A stretch of 64,000 bases of DNA from Fluctibacter halophilus. Its GTDB lineage: Bacteria > Pseudomonadota > Gammaproteobacteria > Enterobacterales > Alteromonadaceae. The stretch lies in assembly GCF_020687825.1 (NCBI RefSeq), contig NZ_JAJEWP010000006.1, forward strand, positions 124,001 through 188,000, given 5' to 3'. Each line of letters starts with the position of its first letter. The stretch's first letter is position 1. A program made the translations under genes and the position numbers. Below, in pieces: positions 46,012 to 55,368 of this stretch. The notes below the pieces were generated by a model, which was given only the letters and a program-made list of their open reading frames with translations, did no database searches and had not been told where the DNA came from.

Positions 46012-47288
46012 TTGTCGGACTCCAGTCGTTCGATACCCAATGCCTTGAGGACATATTTTTCGTACACCGGCTCGCTGGTACCGGTTTTCATCTTACGCAT
46101 AAAGTACTTCTCAAACGCTATTTTCGCCAGGTGCACCCATTTGCCTTTTTTAAACCAGGTCACATTGCGCGGTGGGATCTGCGGCATGGCCACAAACGCA
46201 GCACCCGTGTCTCCCATGTCTGCTAGGCAGATAGCATGCCAGGTGCCTTTGGCATGGGGTTGTTTGTCTTCCAGCAGTATCGCCTTCAGATTGTGCGCAA
46301 TCGCGGTCATCATGGTCTCAATCATGTAGCCGGTTTTAGGCGTTCCGGTCGGTACCGGTGTCGCTTCTACCGGTGGCAATGCCACACACACGCCGCCGGA
46401 GAAAATAGTCGGGTATGTTGGTGAACGCTGGAATTCATCAGTGATCACAAATCCCTTGGGATTGCACAACCCCTCCACATTGGCCACCGCCTCAACACCC
46501 GAGAAAGGGGGGATCAGCATGCTGTGATGGAAGGGCTGCGTGTGCTCAAACGCCACGTCGCCCTTGCGATCCAGCTCACTGATGTGCATGGTTTGTGGCT
46601 CCACCCGGTCAACCCGCGCATTGCAAATCCATTTGATGTCCCGTTGCCGCAACTCTGATTCCAGCAGTGATTTCGAGTCTCCCACACCACCCAGCCCCAG
46701 GTGGCCGATGTAGGGTTCACTGGTGACAAAATGCATCGGTACTTTGTGACGGATTTTGGCGTCCCGAAGCGCCTTATCAAGGATAAACGCATATTCATAA
46801 GCGGGCCCGAAGCAGCTGGCCCCCTGAAAGGCGCCCACCACCACCGGCCCGGGTTTCTCAATCAGACGTTGCACATCCTCATAGCATTGCACGGCATGAT
46901 CCAGGGTACACACCGACTGTGTATGTCCTTTGGGACCCGCGCCTTCGATCGCTTCAAAAGCGAGTTTAGGCCCGGTCGCGATAACCAGGAAATCATAGTC
47001 CAGCACCTCGCCACTGTCGGTATGCAGTTGTTGCTTGTCAGCGTCAATCCTATCGACACGGGCACACACAAATCCAATCCCTTTTTTGGACAGGTACTTC
47101 TCGATCGGTATGCAAATCGCTTCTGGCTCTCGCCATCCCACAGCGACCCAAGGGTTAGAAGGTACAAAGCGGAATTCAGGGCGTTCATTGACCATGACGA
47201 CGTCATGGGCTTTGCCCAACGCTTCTTTGATTTCATAGGCGGCAGGCATGCCCCCCGTTCCCGCACCCAGCACGATGATCTTGGCCAT
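46008..47288 (-). CDS. sqr: sulfide:quinone oxidoreductase
   Basis: About 426 residues from the ATG at 47288 (MAKIIVLGAGTGG), with GGAGAAC 5-10 bases upstream; the frame is open 13 codons further. FAD motif VLGAGTGGMPAAYE, the second flavin motif, a conserved redox Cys in QGASCFGPAYEYAF and the C-terminal membrane-facing helices fit SQR. It oxidises sulfide at the membrane and passes electrons to quinone, giving persulfide. First gene of the operon with the heme protein, dioxygenase, exporter and DUF442 gene, behind a sigma-54-type promoter. Confidence 0.92.
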   Translation of the reverse strand: MAKIIVLGAGTGGMPAAYEIKEALGKAHDVVMVNERPEFRFVPSNPWVAVGWREPEAICIPIEKYLSKKGIGFVCARVDRIDADKQQLHTDSGEVLDYDFLVIATGPKLAFEAIEGAGPKGHTQSVCTLDHAVQCYEDVQRLIEKPGPVVVGAFQGASCFGPAYEYAFILDKALRDAKIRHKVPMHFVTSEPYIGHLGLGGVGDSKSLLESELRQRDIKWICNARVDRVEPQTMHISELDRKGDVAFEHTQPFHHSMLIPPFSGVEAVANVEGLCNPKGFVITDEFQRSPTYPTIFSGGVCVALPPVEATPVPTGTPKTGYMIETMMTAIAHNLKAILLEDKQPHAKGTWHAICLADMGDTGAAFVAMPQIPPRNVTWFKKGKWVHLAKIAFEKYFMRKMKTGTSEPVYEKYVLKALGIERLESDK

Positions 47289-47341
47289 GTTCAGTTCTCC
47301 GTTGTGCGCCTTGCCGGCGCGAGTCATGTAAACAGACTGTT

Positions 47342-47357
47342 AACAAGACCCGTGCCA
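47342..47357 (-). promoter_or_regulatory. sigma-54 (-24/-12) promoter of the sqr operon
   Basis: Read leftward: TGGCACGGGTCTTGTT, against consensus TGGCACG-N4-TTGCW. The -24 element TGGCACG is perfect; the -12 element reads TTGT instead of TTGC, with correct N10 spacing between GG and GT. Transcription would begin near 47330, 40 bases before the sqr ATG. The divergent gene encodes a sigma-54 activator, which fits. Confidence 0.75.
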
Positions 47358-47387
47358 TGTCCCACCAATTTTTTATCTTATTGTTTT

Positions 47388-47416
47388 AATTAGCTTTAAT
47401 GCTGTTATGACTAATT
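47388..47416. promoter_or_regulatory. inverted repeat, possible activator site
   Basis: AATTAG (47388-47393) and CTAATT (47411-47416) form a perfect 6-base inverted pair with 17 bases between, 31 bases or more upstream of the -24 element. Its distance fits an enhancer-like binding site, or the site may be chance in AT-rich sequence. It extends past the listed ATG of the activator gene. Confidence 0.3.
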
Positions 47417-48801
47417 TGGCATTGCATCACCGCAGAACCTATGCCATTTTTGACAGTACATTTTTGACACCGGCGCCAATTTTGTCAGACACTGTCAATA
47501 CCTCTGTGATCCAATCGATGATCGATGCCATCGATAAACCGGCCATTTACATCACTCCGGATTACGTTATCCAGGCCGTCAATGCCGCCTATGCTGAGAC
47601 CTATCAGACGCGGGTGAAAATCGGCAGCAGCAAGTGTCACCAGGTCTCCCACAAGCAGGAACAACCCTGTGATCAACACGGTGAGGATTGTCCCCTTCAA
47701 CAATGTCGCGTAAGTGGACGCGCCACAAGCGTGGTGCATATTCACACGCTGCCTGGGGGCAAGCAGTACTGCGACATATTGATGAAACCCGTGCGCGACG
47801 CATCGGGCATGACAGTGGGCTTTCTCGAAATCCTGGAAAACATCGACTACGCATCCGCCGACCCTGACAAGGACAAAATGATTGGCCAGTCCCCGGCCTT
47901 TCGCAGCCTGCTCAACCAAATCAACCGCGCCGCCCGTTCAGACATCGCCGTTTTGCTGCAGGGCGAAACCGGCACCGGAAAAGAACTGGTGGCACAAGCC
48001 CTGCACGACTCCAGTCATCGGCAGGAAAAGCCGTTTGTGGTGATCGAATGCACCGGATTGAATGAGAGCCTGTTTGAGTCTGAGCTGTTTGGCTATGAAA
48101 AAGGCGCTTTTACTGGCGCCACCGCGCCCAAAAAAGGCTTGGTCGAGGTGGCCAATGGCGGCACTATTTTCTTCGATGAAATCGGCGACGTACCGCTCAA
48201 CATGCAGGTTAAATTGTTGCGTTTGCTGGAAACCCAGTGTTTCCGGGCAGTCGGAGGCCTGAAGCAGAAAAAAGCCGACTTTCGCCTGATCTGTGCGACG
48301 CACAAGGATCTGCTGGCATTGGTTGAGCGCGGAGAGTTTCGAAAAGACCTGTACTACCGTATCGCCGGTTTTCCAATCCATCTGCCGTCTTTGCATGAAC
48401 GCACCGAGGACATTGACCAATTAGCCGACCATTTCCTCCATTACAGCAACCAGCCCAACCGCCGTTTCAGCGCCAACGCATTAGCAACGCTGCGCCAGTA
48501 TCCATTTCCGGGTAACATTCGCGAGTTAAAAAGCGCGGTAGAGCAAGCCGCCCTGCTGGCCGACGAAGATATCATCAACGTCACGGACCTGCCCCCCCGA
48601 ATTCAGAACTGGCAAGCAACCTCAGCCACTCAACAACCCACAACACTGATGCCGCTGGATGCAGTCGAAAGGGATTATTTGCGCCGCGTTGTTGCCCAGC
48701 ATGAAGGAACTGCGGAAACACTGGCCAGTGCACTGGGGATCAGTCAGCGTACCCTGTATCGCAAACTGCAGCGCTACGGCATCCGCCTGAAGCATGCTTA
48801 A
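47407..48801 (+). CDS. fisR: sigma-54-dependent regulator, FisR-like sulfane-sulfur sensor
   Basis: 464 residues with this start: PAS-like sensor (about 38-148), AAA+ domain (158-395: Walker A GETGTGKE 186-193, GAFTGA 233-238, Walker B IFFDEIG 254-260), and Fis-type HTH (432-460, GTAETLASALGISQRTLYRKL). The PAS domain has Cys77, Cys88 and Cys95 (CX10CX6C), the spacing of Cys53/64/71 in FisR, plus Cys100. FisR activates sqr-pdo genes when those Cys bind sulfane sulfur. The true start may be downstream (GTG 47506 or ATG 47518), as no ribosome site precedes 47407. Divergent from sqr. Confidence 0.88.
   Translation: MTNLALHHRRTYAIFDSTFLTPAPILSDTVNTSVIQSMIDAIDKPAIYITPDYVIQAVNAAYAETYQTRVKIGSSKCHQVSHKQEQPCDQHGEDCPLQQCRVSGRATSVVHIHTLPGGKQYCDILMKPVRDASGMTVGFLEILENIDYASADPDKDKMIGQSPAFRSLLNQINRAARSDIAVLLQGETGTGKELVAQALHDSSHRQEKPFVVIECTGLNESLFESELFGYEKGAFTGATAPKKGLVEVANGGTIFFDEIGDVPLNMQVKLLRLLETQCFRAVGGLKQKKADFRLICATHKDLLALVERGEFRKDLYYRIAGFPIHLPSLHERTEDIDQLADHFLHYSNQPNRRFSANALATLRQYPFPGNIRELKSAVEQAALLADEDIINVTDLPPRIQNWQATSATQQPTTLMPLDAVERDYLRRVVAQHEGTAETLASALGISQRTLYRKLQRYGIRLKHA
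47445..47469. repeat. direct repeat CATTTTTGACA
   Basis: CATTTTTGACA occurs at 47445-47455 and 47459-47469 with a 14-base period, and TTGTCA/TGTCAA elements follow at about 47484-47498. These lie inside the N-terminal codons of the regulator as annotated but would be upstream DNA if the gene starts at 47506 or 47518. Confidence 0.4.
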
Positions 48802-49598
48802 TGCTCGGTGCTGATGGTCTGGGGTGAAGGCGCGTAAAAACCTTTGATCAGCTGTTGTTCGAGGGTTTCCAGCGTGCCATCACGCCGACATTGGGCCAAT
48901 CCAGCGTTAAAGGCAACTTTCAGTGACTCACCGTCAGGGTGCTTGCGGGAAAAAAGCACATGCCCTTGCTGCACGCCCAATACGGGCTGCATCACCTCAA
49001 TCAACTGGCGCTGCTCCGGCGCAAATCGTGAGTGCAGAATATGCCATAGCATCAATTCATCAACCGGGAACACGTCAATTCGATCGAGTAACAACATTTC
49101 AATGTTTTGCGCGTCGGTATTGACCACGGAAACATGATTTTGATGCTGGCGGGCAAATGCCTGCCAGTCCGGTGTATAGGAATATCCACGGGTCATGCCA
49201 ATTCGCACATCACTGAAACTGTCCAGTCCGGACCAGGTCGAGGGTATGGGGTTGCGGCGGCGCTTCACAAGCACCAGTGTTTCTTCGTGCATCGGGTCGC
49301 TGTAGTAAAAGTCTTTGGCCCGCTCGTCAGTGTAAAACCAGTACGCCGATGCCGGGTACTCGCCATCACGGGCCAAATCATAAGCCCTGACCCAATTCAC
49401 AAACAGGAATTTAACGCCAATGCCCTGTGTGCCGAAAGCACACCGCACCACGTCGGCAACAAACCCCTGGTGCGGATGTTCTTCGCTCATGTAAGGCGGA
49501 TATTCGGATGTAGTGATGGTGATTCCGTCAGCTGTCGCAGCTGGGTGAAAGCTTCCCAACAGCAGGAGCGTACAAACATAACTGAAGGTTTTTAACAT
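48798..49598 (-). CDS. periplasmic solute-binding protein (SBP_bac_3 type)
   Basis: About 266 residues from the ATG at 49598, which begins a signal peptide (MLKTFSYVCTLLLLGSF, cleavage near ATA). The body has ITTSEYPPYMSEEHPHQGFVADVVRCAF and other segments of the amino-acid-type binding fold. No permease gene is adjacent, so it may deliver to a distant transporter or a sensor. Ends four bases inside the convergent fisR end. Confidence 0.8.
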   Translation of the reverse strand: MLKTFSYVCTLLLLGSFHPAATADGITITTSEYPPYMSEEHPHQGFVADVVRCAFGTQGIGVKFLFVNWVRAYDLARDGEYPASAYWFYTDERAKDFYYSDPMHEETLVLVKRRRNPIPSTWSGLDSFSDVRIGMTRGYSYTPDWQAFARQHQNHVSVVNTDAQNIEMLLLDRIDVFPVDELMLWHILHSRFAPEQRQLIEVMQPVLGVQQGHVLFSRKHPDGESLKVAFNAGLAQCRRDGTLETLEQQLIKGFYAPSPQTISTEH

Positions 49599-49790
49599 CG
49601 CAGCGAGATCATTTAGGCGCATGGTTAAAGTATGGGCCATACCGATAAAGTTGCCACATTGTGTCTGAAGTAGCCCGCCATGAGCGGGTAAACTTTATTA
49701 CCTTCAAGGTTGTGTTATATTGGCAGCCAGTCTGTGGTGAATGGCCTTTCGCAATCTGCGTATACCCATTGCAACTGAAGGTGTGTGGAA

Positions 49791-50081
49791 ATGATAAGGA
49801 ATGTGATTTTACTCTCCGCGCTTGTTCTGACCTCAACAAGCGCTTCGGCGGACTCATTTCGCTGCAACAATAAGGTGGTAGTTGACGGCGAGTCGACCGG
49901 AGAGGTGCTGGCAAAATGCGGGACACCCAAGATGCAGGAAACCGTGGGGTATGTGAAGATTGATGATGCATACGTTAACGTGGTTAAACTCTACTATGAC
50001 AAAGGCAAAGGCAAATTGCTGCATATCCTCGAGTTCCACAACGGAAAACTATTCAGCATTACAACGGGTGCCCGTCAGTAA
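49791..50081 (+). CDS. DUF2845 domain-containing exported protein
   Basis: 96 residues. Signal peptide ends near SASADS (about residue 20); mature part SFRCNNKVVVDGESTGEVLAKCGTP has two Cys likely forming a disulfide, the DUF2845 pattern. Function unknown. Start taken at the ATG 49791, with AAGG at 49778-49781 at better spacing than for the GTG at 49785. Transcribed alone. Confidence 0.8.
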   Translation: MIRNVILLSALVLTSTSASADSFRCNNKVVVDGESTGEVLAKCGTPKMQETVGYVKIDDAYVNVVKLYYDKGKGKLLHILEFHNGKLFSITTGARQ

Positions 50082-50087
50082 TGGATA

Positions 50088-50110
50088 ACGGGGCCGCTGG
50101 CGGCCCCCGT
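50088..50110. terminator. GC-rich hairpin between convergent genes
   Basis: ACGGGGCCG - CTGG - CGGCCCCCGT between the DUF2845 gene and the FG-GAP-like gene. A bulged C and no U-tract; bidirectional termination is inference. Confidence 0.5.
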
Positions 50111-50128
50111 CCTGGCACTCATTGCGAC

Positions 50129-51139
50129 TTAATACCTTTCCCAACGTATGACACCGGTGGCGTCATAGATTGTCGCATTCTGGCTTCTGCCATAATTGTT
50201 GATCAAGACCTCTTTGCCCGCTTTATTATCGATGTTTTGAGCACCGTTAACAAAATATGCCCCACTGATCCCATAATTTCGCCACCGGTAGTCACGCAGA
50301 TCAAACAGGGTAAAATAGCCAGAGCTCACCACCCCCAATTCAACACCGGGATCGCCATCGGTGTCGTAATTGCCATTGATGGACCATGAATTCCAGCTCA
50401 GATAAAAGTCTGTTGTATCTTGATCAATATCCTCAATGAACACCAGGTGGTGGGACTTTACGATGCCGATTTCGTTACCACTACGACCATTGGCATCGTA
50501 GTGACCATTGATCGCCCAATTGCTACCGAGGTAGTAACTTCTTTTGCGATCATCGGCGGCATCGACTATTTCCAGGTACGGTGCATTGACGACGACGATT
50601 TCGACACCCGCCTCACCGTCGGTATCATAGACCCCATTGATTGCCACGTTGCCGGAAAAATTGTAATACCGGGTTCTGCTGGCGCAGGGCATGGTGATTG
50701 AAATCCGATCACCATTGACGGTTGCGGTGTCAGTACAGCCATCACCGTTAAAATCACCGCTCAAGTTGTAGCTGTAAGCCTGGGGCGATGCTTTGCGACT
50801 GTTTTTCCCCTTTAGTCCGTTACTCCCCAGTGATTCAGTCACCGCAATGTTAAGGTTGGCCCGCTCAATCGAATAGTCGCCGTCATCGGTAGCACCCATT
50901 GACTGATTGATAGAACGCAGAGTGGTATTTGAGCCGTGTGGGCTGATTTTCTGTGTGCCTTGCTGGAAAACACCATCAGCGGTCTGAATGACATACTCCC
51001 CTGTCTCTTTAACATACCGCGCGCTTTCAACTGGCTCCTTCGCGAAAACAAACGTCGATGCCAGTAGACCAATCAACAATGCAGAAATCTGCTGCGGATA
51101 TACCTTTCTCGTCGGTGCTGCACTATTTACATTCTTCAT
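50129..51139 (-). CDS. exported protein with tandem FG-GAP-like repeats
   Basis: About 336 residues from the ATG at 51139 (AAGGAAA 7-13 bases upstream). A signal peptide or anchor (about 19-33, ending VFAKE) is followed by about 90 residues of linker and then repeats of about 46 residues, each carrying a Ca2+-loop-like motif: GDFNGDGCTDTATV, NGVYDTDGEAGVEIVVV, NGHYDANGRSGNEIGIV, NGNYDTDGDPGVELGVV and a degenerate fifth, VNGAQNIDNKAGKEVLI. The Asp-x-Asp-Gly loops suggest a calcium-stabilised beta-propeller or adhesin-like protein. One Cys pair near GCTDT/PCAS may be a disulfide. Family not certain. Confidence 0.7.
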   Translation of the reverse strand: MKNVNSAAPTRKVYPQQISALLIGLLASTFVFAKEPVESARYVKETGEYVIQTADGVFQQGTQKISPHGSNTTLRSINQSMGATDDGDYSIERANLNIAVTESLGSNGLKGKNSRKASPQAYSYNLSGDFNGDGCTDTATVNGDRISITMPCASRTRYYNFSGNVAINGVYDTDGEAGVEIVVVNAPYLEIVDAADDRKRSYYLGSNWAINGHYDANGRSGNEIGIVKSHHLVFIEDIDQDTTDFYLSWNSWSINGNYDTDGDPGVELGVVSSGYFTLFDLRDYRWRNYGISGAYFVNGAQNIDNKAGKEVLINNYGRSQNATIYDATGVIRWERY

Positions 51140-51405
51140 TCCATTTTCCTTTGCTTGTAAATAATTAAATGGGTAAATATCTTTACCCTTCACTATTCAA
51201 GCATGGATGGAGGCAACCAACAAGTCAGTACACATGTTGCAATAAAATCAAAAGCTAACTCGCCACTGAATGGGAGCAATTCACCCATACACAGTGAATG
51301 TATGAAAAATTAAGCTGATACGGACGAAGACCTGACCCATCAGAATACTCTCAGCATGGTTCAGCCTGGAGGAGCGTCCAATTGATATTAGCCCCCTTAC
51401 TAAAA
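51140..51405. other. 266 bp intergenic region
   Basis: No gene seen. It holds the promoter of the FG-GAP-like gene (leftward). CACTG (51264-51268), ATGGG (51270-51274), CCCAT (51284-51288) and CAGTG (51292-51296) make an interrupted inverted repeat, either an operator or mRNA stem, about 130 bases before the start codon. Confidence 0.35.
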
Positions 51406-53208
51406 TCAGCCTTGTTGAATGGATTTGGCTTCAGCCCCAGCGTCACACAGTGTGTAGTAACGTCTTTGCTCACTCGGCAGTTGCGCAATGGTCAGGAAAA
51501 TCGAGATATTAAAGCCGCGCTGCTCACTCACCGGACTCCTGACATCGACCCTGCCCTGATATTTTTGCATGACCACGTTGTAAATAATGCTTAGTCCTAA
51601 TCCGGTACATTGCTTGCTGCGGGCCGTGGTGTAAAACGGTTCAAAAATATGCTCCAGTGCCTCTGCATCTATCCCCATACCGTCGTCCTGAAACGATAAC
51701 ACCAATTGATCTGCCTCTACACGGGCTGATATATCAACCTGACCACCTTTCCCCTCAACCATGCCATGCTGCAGTGCATTGGTCACCGCGTGCCGAGCGA
51801 TGTTCATGAACTCCAGAGAAGATCCTTTGATCATCAGTCCTTCAGGTATATCAATGGATAACGTCACATTGTTTCGATCCAATGCATCCTGTAGTGAGTA
51901 AACGGCAGAGTGAATCGCCTCCGCCAAAGAAAAAACCTGCTCCTCACCCGCCTGCTTGTTAACCGCCAATAACTTAAAGTCATGGATCAAGTTAGACAGG
52001 CGTTTAAGATTTTTGTCCACCAATCCCCCGGACTCTTCGGTATAGCGCAGATATTCTTTAAGACACGACTTTGAAAGCAAACCATCCGTATATTTCTTTT
52101 CAATTTCCGCCGTCGATGAAAGCAAACAGCTGTTTGCCGTTATCGCCACCCCCAACGGGGTGTTTATCTCATGCGCCACACCAAATACGATCTGTCCCAG
52201 AGACGCCATCTTTTCCTTCTCGACAATGTACGCGAGCATGCTTTGCTTGGCCTGTTGACTTTGTTTTAATTCAACGTCTTTCTGTGCAACGACCTTGGCC
52301 TTTCGTTGCAGCTTGACCAATGACAAGTTGAGTAGCACGGTAATCGTTAACGCCGCGATCAATGTCCCACTGGCTAACCACCATGCATTATTTTTTGACT
52401 GTTGATAAAACTGCCGATCCATTCTCACAACAACAGCCCCGATCACCTTGCCGCTGAAGTCTTCCAGTCTGTCAGCATATAACCGGTAGTGAACCTCCTC
52501 CTGCTCAGTAAGCCACTGAACAGGTTCGACGATGGCATGCGCCAGCGCTTGCTCATCGATTGATGCTCCTTCCCATGTGCTGATGTAGGGTTGCAATTGC
52601 CCGTCCCGGAGCAGATACAGTGCCACGTCTGCTCCTCTTCGTTGTCTGAAACCCTCAAGGAAGGTTTCATCAACCGCAAAGCCGATCTCCACTGAGCCGA
52701 CATTCTGCTTGCTAACGGGGTCAGTGAGCGGCTCAACCCCGCGTATTCCGACACCGTATACGCCTTTTTCGAGACCCACTACAGGTTGATTGGTGTTTTG
52801 AGACTGGACAACCGTAAACCGAAAATCAGCCAGTGAATCACCATACTCATCAGGGGAGTGTAAACGCAAAAAGGAATCTGCGTCGGGGGCATGAAACTGA
52901 AACTGTCTGACATTGAATCGTTGATTCAGCATCGTCCATGTATCGGATAATTCGCGCCGCAGATAAGCACGATCACCACGGATAACCGCATCGATGTACA
53001 AAGGCATGCTTGAGATTGTGGCCGCAACCGTCAACGCACTGTCACCTTTGTTCTGGATCTCAGCAACAAACCCCTGATAAAGATCCGACACCTTGCGGCT
53101 CTCGGCTTCCTGTAGAAACCCCAGGGATTGCTTCAACAACAAACCAACACAGATGGTCAAAAACAAGAAAAAGGCTAAGCTGTAAAGTGCCTTTGGACTG
53201 ACTTGCAT
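51406..53208 (-). CDS. membrane sensor histidine kinase with Cache-type sensor
   Basis: 600 residues: membrane helix (about 8-28), periplasmic double-Cache-like sensor (about 30-285, with QFHAPDADSFLRLHSPDEYGDSLADFRFT), second helix (about 287-307), a coiled coil, and a kinase core with the His in GVAHEINTPLG, N box RHAVTNALQHG, DDGMGI and TGLGLSIIYNVV. No response regulator is adjacent, so its target is unknown. It follows the chemoreceptor gene by 21 bases (good AGGAAAAG site) and its sensor is paralogous to that receptor's. Confidence 0.92.
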   Translation of the reverse strand: MQVSPKALYSLAFFLFLTICVGLLLKQSLGFLQEAESRKVSDLYQGFVAEIQNKGDSALTVAATISSMPLYIDAVIRGDRAYLRRELSDTWTMLNQRFNVRQFQFHAPDADSFLRLHSPDEYGDSLADFRFTVVQSQNTNQPVVGLEKGVYGVGIRGVEPLTDPVSKQNVGSVEIGFAVDETFLEGFRQRRGADVALYLLRDGQLQPYISTWEGASIDEQALAHAIVEPVQWLTEQEEVHYRLYADRLEDFSGKVIGAVVVRMDRQFYQQSKNNAWWLASGTLIAALTITVLLNLSLVKLQRKAKVVAQKDVELKQSQQAKQSMLAYIVEKEKMASLGQIVFGVAHEINTPLGVAITANSCLLSSTAEIEKKYTDGLLSKSCLKEYLRYTEESGGLVDKNLKRLSNLIHDFKLLAVNKQAGEEQVFSLAEAIHSAVYSLQDALDRNNVTLSIDIPEGLMIKGSSLEFMNIARHAVTNALQHGMVEGKGGQVDISARVEADQLVLSFQDDGMGIDAEALEHIFEPFYTTARSKQCTGLGLSIIYNVVMQKYQGRVDVRSPVSEQRGFNISIFLTIAQLPSEQRRYYTLCDAGAEAKSIQQG

Positions 53209-53229
53209 ACCTTTTCCTGTTCACACGTT

Positions 53230-55152
53230 CTAAATTTTAAAACTACCAACGATTTTATTGAGTTGATAACTGAGTTCCTGAACCTTCTTCGTGCCGCTCT
53301 GCGCCTTCATGACATCGTCCAATGACAGCGTCGCCAGTTCATCAATCTTGCTGGTGTTGCGATTAATTTCATCCGACACATAGGTTTGCTCTTCCACCGC
53401 CGTCGCGATCTGGTAGTTCAGATCCCTGATCTCCACCGCGGATTGCTTCACGGTCTGCAGCGCTTCAGCCGTCTCCTTAGTAAGGGCGACACCGCTGCTG
53501 GCCTGCTCACGACTTTGTTTGATGGTACTCACCGCTTCCGAAACCCGGTTTTGCAAACTACTGATCATGGTATCAATTTCTTCAGTTGAGGATTGCGTCC
53601 TGCTAGCCAGAGTTCTGACCTCATCTGCCACCACGGCAAAGCCGCGTCCCTGCTCACCGGCCCGGGCGGCTTCAATGGCCGCATTCAGCGCCAGTAAGTT
53701 GGTTTGCTCAGCGATACCACGAATGACATCAAGTACGCTACCGATGTTGGTGCTCTCATCACTGACCTTGGAGATCACGTCATTGGCTTGTGAAATTCGC
53801 GCGTCTAATTGTTGGATCTGGTCGCTGGCTCTATCCAGCAATTCGACACTGCCACCTGATTCCTGCTCAACTCTGTCCGCCGCTTTGGCGGCGTCAGAAC
53901 CACTTTTAGAGACCTCGTGAATCGTTGTGGTCATCTCCGTGATGGCGGTCGCAACAGAGCCGATCTCTTCACGCTGCTTGGCAGTGTGATCGGTAATACT
54001 GACCATCATTTGATTCACTTCCTGCACGGCTTCATCGAGGACCTTGGTCGAGCCGCTGACGTCAAAGATGGACCCTCGAACCTTCTCGGCAAAATCGTTG
54101 AATGCCTCAGCCAATCGGCTGAACTCGTTGTTACCAACCACCGGCAATCGTTTAGTAAGATCCCCTTCGCCCTTTGAAATGTCTTTCATGGCATCGACGG
54201 CACGGTTCAACGGCGTGGTAATCAGCACCGAAAGGAAGTAAGCAATCGCAACGCCAACGGCCACGATCAATACGCTGATAATGGCAATATTGCGTTTTGC
54301 AGCGCTGATTTGCGCTTCATAATCCCGCCGGTCCATTGCCAGGGTTACCGTTCCGATAACCTCTCCGGCGTAATCTGTCAGGACGGACGCAAATAAAGCA
54401 AAGCTCTGCTCCCCCTGATCCAGATCAAACACCACAGGGCTGGAGCGCGCGGCCAGGATCTGGTCAGTTGAGAGATCAATAACCTCTTTGTCAGTATTGG
54501 CCAGCAACCTTACCTTGCCGTTCTCGATGGCGTGCATACTGATATCAATGTCGTATTTGCTTTTTATCATCTCCAGGAACGCCTCATTCAAGGACAGGCC
54601 AAACTCGACACTGCCGAGATGGCTCCCCTGATAGGAAACAGGCACGACGCCACGAATACCAAAGCCGGCAACCCCTTTCTCAATGCCAGACACCGGGTTA
54701 CGCCGCCGATTGACATCAACAACGGTGCTGCGGAACTCGGACAGGTCATCGCCAAACTTTTCGGTCCTGTGTAAGCGCAGGAATGACGTTGCAGGCGGCA
54801 AATGAAACTGGGCCTGCTTAACCCCGTAATCCCGGGCCGCCAGAAGGTAAAAGGGTTCAGTTAATTGTTGCAGCGTTGCTCTGTCCTGGTCTTGAAATGC
54901 CTGTTGAACGGGCGGGGAGCTGGCGAAGGTTTGTGACAACGCGGTGGCCAATTTTCCCTGAGATTCAATCTCAGACAAAACCGCCTTGTATAAGTTGGAC
55001 AATTCTCTCAACTCCGCCTGCCGCGACATGCTCACCAATGTTGTGACGGACGAGATGGCAAACACCGTTGCAATCAGCACCACCAGCACGGTAAATACAC
55101 CGATCAAGGTTTGCTTCATTCCAAGGCGTTGAAATAGTGCGGTAATTCCCAT
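53230..55152 (-). CDS. methyl-accepting chemotaxis protein with Cache-type sensor
   Basis: 640 residues: membrane helix (about 15-37), periplasmic sensor (about 40-285) containing [40 protein letters not shown] (dCache_3-like), second helix (about 290-310), HAMP, and the signalling hairpin [38 protein letters not shown]. There is no C-terminal NWETF-type tether, so adaptation enzymes dock directly. Ligand unknown; first gene of the two-gene leftward operon with the paralogous kinase. Confidence 0.95.
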   Translation of the reverse strand: MGITALFQRLGMKQTLIGVFTVLVVLIATVFAISSVTTLVSMSRQAELRELSNLYKAVLSEIESQGKLATALSQTFASSPPVQQAFQDQDRATLQQLTEPFYLLAARDYGVKQAQFHLPPATSFLRLHRTEKFGDDLSEFRSTVVDVNRRRNPVSGIEKGVAGFGIRGVVPVSYQGSHLGSVEFGLSLNEAFLEMIKSKYDIDISMHAIENGKVRLLANTDKEVIDLSTDQILAARSSPVVFDLDQGEQSFALFASVLTDYAGEVIGTVTLAMDRRDYEAQISAAKRNIAIISVLIVAVGVAIAYFLSVLITTPLNRAVDAMKDISKGEGDLTKRLPVVGNNEFSRLAEAFNDFAEKVRGSIFDVSGSTKVLDEAVQEVNQMMVSITDHTAKQREEIGSVATAITEMTTTIHEVSKSGSDAAKAADRVEQESGGSVELLDRASDQIQQLDARISQANDVISKVSDESTNIGSVLDVIRGIAEQTNLLALNAAIEAARAGEQGRGFAVVADEVRTLASRTQSSTEEIDTMISSLQNRVSEAVSTIKQSREQASSGVALTKETAEALQTVKQSAVEIRDLNYQIATAVEEQTYVSDEINRNTSKIDELATLSLDDVMKAQSGTKKVQELSYQLNKIVGSFKI

Positions 55153-55351
55153 AGTCGTGTATCCCTGCGTTCACCATTACTAGGTATAGCAGAGAGTGAG
55201 ATGCTTCGGAGACTATCAGGGCTAGGAATAGACAAAAGTCTGAGAAAAAGACGCAGGCCTGATCACAATAGCGGTTTGGTTGTGTCGCTGTGCAAACAGG
55301 CCATCGGTGACGACCCACCCCCGAACGACCTGAGTGATAACCGGATAAACA

Positions 55352-55368
55352 GCCAGCCCTTCGCTGGC
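55352..55368 (-). terminator. weak hairpin downstream of parE
   Basis: GCCAGC - CCTTC - GCTGGC (as given), in the 250 bp gap between parE and the chemoreceptor gene. No clear U-tract (TGTTTATC follows leftward), so only a possible terminator. The rest of 55153-55402 shows no gene; it must hold the chemoreceptor promoter. Confidence 0.35.
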
